From Fibrobacter succinogenes (GTDB lineage Bacteria; Fibrobacterota; Fibrobacteria; Fibrobacterales; Fibrobacteraceae), in NCBI GenBank assembly GCA_902762305.1, contig CACWNW010000011.1, forward strand, positions 62,001-126,000: a DNA stretch of 64,000 nucleotides, read 5' to 3'. Shown here piece after piece: positions 63,047-64,000 of the stretch. Under the pieces are notes generated by a model. That model saw only the letters and a program-made list of their open reading frames with translations. It ran no database searches and was not told the origin of the DNA. The position numbers and the translations under genes are program-made. How positions within the stretch are numbered: the first letter of the stretch is position 1; every line of letters starts with the position of its first letter.

Positions 63047-64000
63047 TTAGTCGCGGGCCAAGAGGAGCACGCTGTTCTGGCCGCCGAAGCCGAAGCCGTC
63101 GGACAGGGCGTACTTGAAATTGTGGCTCGTGTTCTTGTTGGCGCAGACATCCAGGTGGATGCGTTCGTCCTGGTTGAACACGTTCGTGGTCGCATGGATC
63201 ATCTGGTTCTGCAGCGACTTCACAGTGATGATGGCTTCGAGAGCGCCGGCGGCACCCAGGGCATGGCCAATCATACACTTGGAAGAGTTCACCTTGAGAG
63301 TGTCGGAAGCACCGAAGACCTTCTCGAGAGCAGAGCATTCAGCCACGTCGCCAAGCGGAGTAGACGTACCGTGAGTATTCACGTAGCCCACATCCTTCGG
63401 GGAAATACCGGCATCGCGGAGAGCCATCTGGATGGCGAGACGCACACCTTCGCCGTCTTCACGCGGAGCGGACATGTGGTGAGCATCGGCGCTCATGCCA
63501 ACTGCGGCAACACGAGCCAGGATGTTGGCACCGCGCTTCTTGGCATGGCTCAAACTTTCAAGCACGAGGATACCGGAACCTTCACCCATGACAAAACCGT
63601 CGCGGTCCTTGTCGAAGGGGCGGGAAGCCGTTGCCGGGTCATCGTTGCGCTTGCTCAAGGCATGCATCGTGGTAAAGCCAGCGAGAGCGAGCGGGTTCAC
63701 GGTTTCGTCGGTACCACCAGCGAGCATGATATCGGCGCGGCCAAGACGGATGGCGTCAAAAGCGGCGGCGATGGAGTGGTTGGACGTGGCACAGGCAGAA
63801 ACGACTGCGTAGCAGGGGCCCATCCAGCCCGTGCGGTTGGAAACCTCACCTGCCGGCATGTTGGTGATAGACATCGGAATGAAGAACGGGGACACGCGGT
63901 TCGGGCCACGGTTCGCAAGCATCACCGCATTGTCCGTATAGGTCTGCATACCTCCGATACCGGCACCGATAATCACGCCCGAACGGGACGGATCTTCGGC
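63047..64000 (-). CDS. fabF: 3-oxoacyl-ACP synthase II, partial
   Basis: FabF condenses malonyl-ACP with acyl-ACP in fatty-acid elongation. Only the C-terminal 317 codons are in the window; the frame stays open to the edge (PSRSGVIIGAGIGG). Visible are the active-site Cys in ACATSNHSI, His in NTHGTSTPLGD, His in SKCMIGHALGAAGALE, and the closing ALSDGFGFGGQNSVLL. The apparent start at 63976 is internal. Tandem terminators follow. Confidence 0.96.
   Translation of the reverse strand, partial: AEDPSRSGVIIGAGIGGMQTYTDNAVMLANRGPNRVSPFFIPMSITNMPAGEVSNRTGWMGPCYAVVSACATSNHSIAAAFDAIRLGRADIMLAGGTDETVNPLALAGFTTMHALSKRNDDPATASRPFDKDRDGFVMGEGSGILVLESLSHAKKRGANILARVAAVGMSADAHHMSAPREDGEGVRLAIQMALRDAGISPKDVGYVNTHGTSTPLGDVAECSALEKVFGASDTLKVNSSKCMIGHALGAAGALEAIITVKSLQNQMIHATTNVFNQDERIHLDVCANKNTSHNFKYALSDGFGFGGQNSVLLLARD

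Overview
The window is a chromosomal stretch from a Fibrobacter species, probably a gut cellulose degrader. The evidence is two FISUMP-type (TIGR02145) lipoproteins, a TIGR02147-family regulator, extracellular GH10, GH43, GH45 and CE1-like enzymes with poly-serine linkers and basic C-terminal tails, and GLUG/InlB-repeat surface proteins. I saw no rRNA, tRNA, CRISPR array, insertion sequence or phage gene. Small palindromic repeats are abundant.

Layout. 0-3.3 kb: a Cys-rich protein, a divergent GH10 enzyme and a lipoprotein. 3.3-4.5 kb: leuB. 4.5-9.6 kb: an operon with a TIGR02147 regulator followed by two paralogous lipoproteins. 9.7-13.4 kb: a Ser-rich lipoprotein, a helical-repeat protein and an MFS transporter. 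13.4-18.7 kb: a complete TonB2-type energy-transduction operon in the order DUF3450, TtpC-like, ExbB, ExbD, TonB, TPR. 18.8-25.1 kb: an ankyrin lipoprotein, a LysM lytic transglycosylase preceded by two small ORFs, an OmpA/TSP3 protein and a NUDIX hydrolase. 25.1-25.6 kb: a repeat-filled gap. 25.6-29.5 kb: an LptE-like gene, then a tight operon of HPr-kinase-like, S26-like peptidase, PqqD-like and ABC exporter genes. 29.6-36.6 kb: a CE1-like esterase, a GLUG surface protein, serS, a FISUMP lipoprotein and a small nuclease-fold protein. 36.6-39.9 kb: a putative small RNA gene, an aminotransferase and an RNA methyltransferase riddled with repeats. 40.0-47.1 kb: a GH45 endoglucanase, then on the other strand a 1276-aa InlB-repeat surface protein, two YxxP-motif peptides and a nucleotidyltransferase. 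47.0-49.6 kb: a second repeat-filled gap and ilvD. 49.7-54.7 kb: a hybrid histidine kinase with an HD-GYP response regulator. 55.0-64 kb: a GH43 enzyme, a zinc-ribbon membrane protein, a ThiE-like gene, hflX, pgpA, a DUF2279 protein, a FISUMP lipoprotein and a truncated fabF.

The two most unusual signals are these. (1) Two gaps 22 kb apart each carry three hairpin elements of exactly 40 bp. Arms are conserved, interiors vary, and the spacing order is mirrored between the gaps, which I cannot match to a known family. (2) A split, lasso-like RiPP system: HPr-kinase-like, S26-like, PqqD-like and ABC exporter genes at 26.2-29.5 kb, and a nucleotidyltransferase with two tiny YxxP-leader peptides at 41.8-43.2 kb, with no visible cyclase. 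Also notable are an RNA methyltransferase gene that has absorbed several intergenic repeats, one of them read in two frames, and a compact promoter-hairpin-terminator unit that looks like a small RNA gene.
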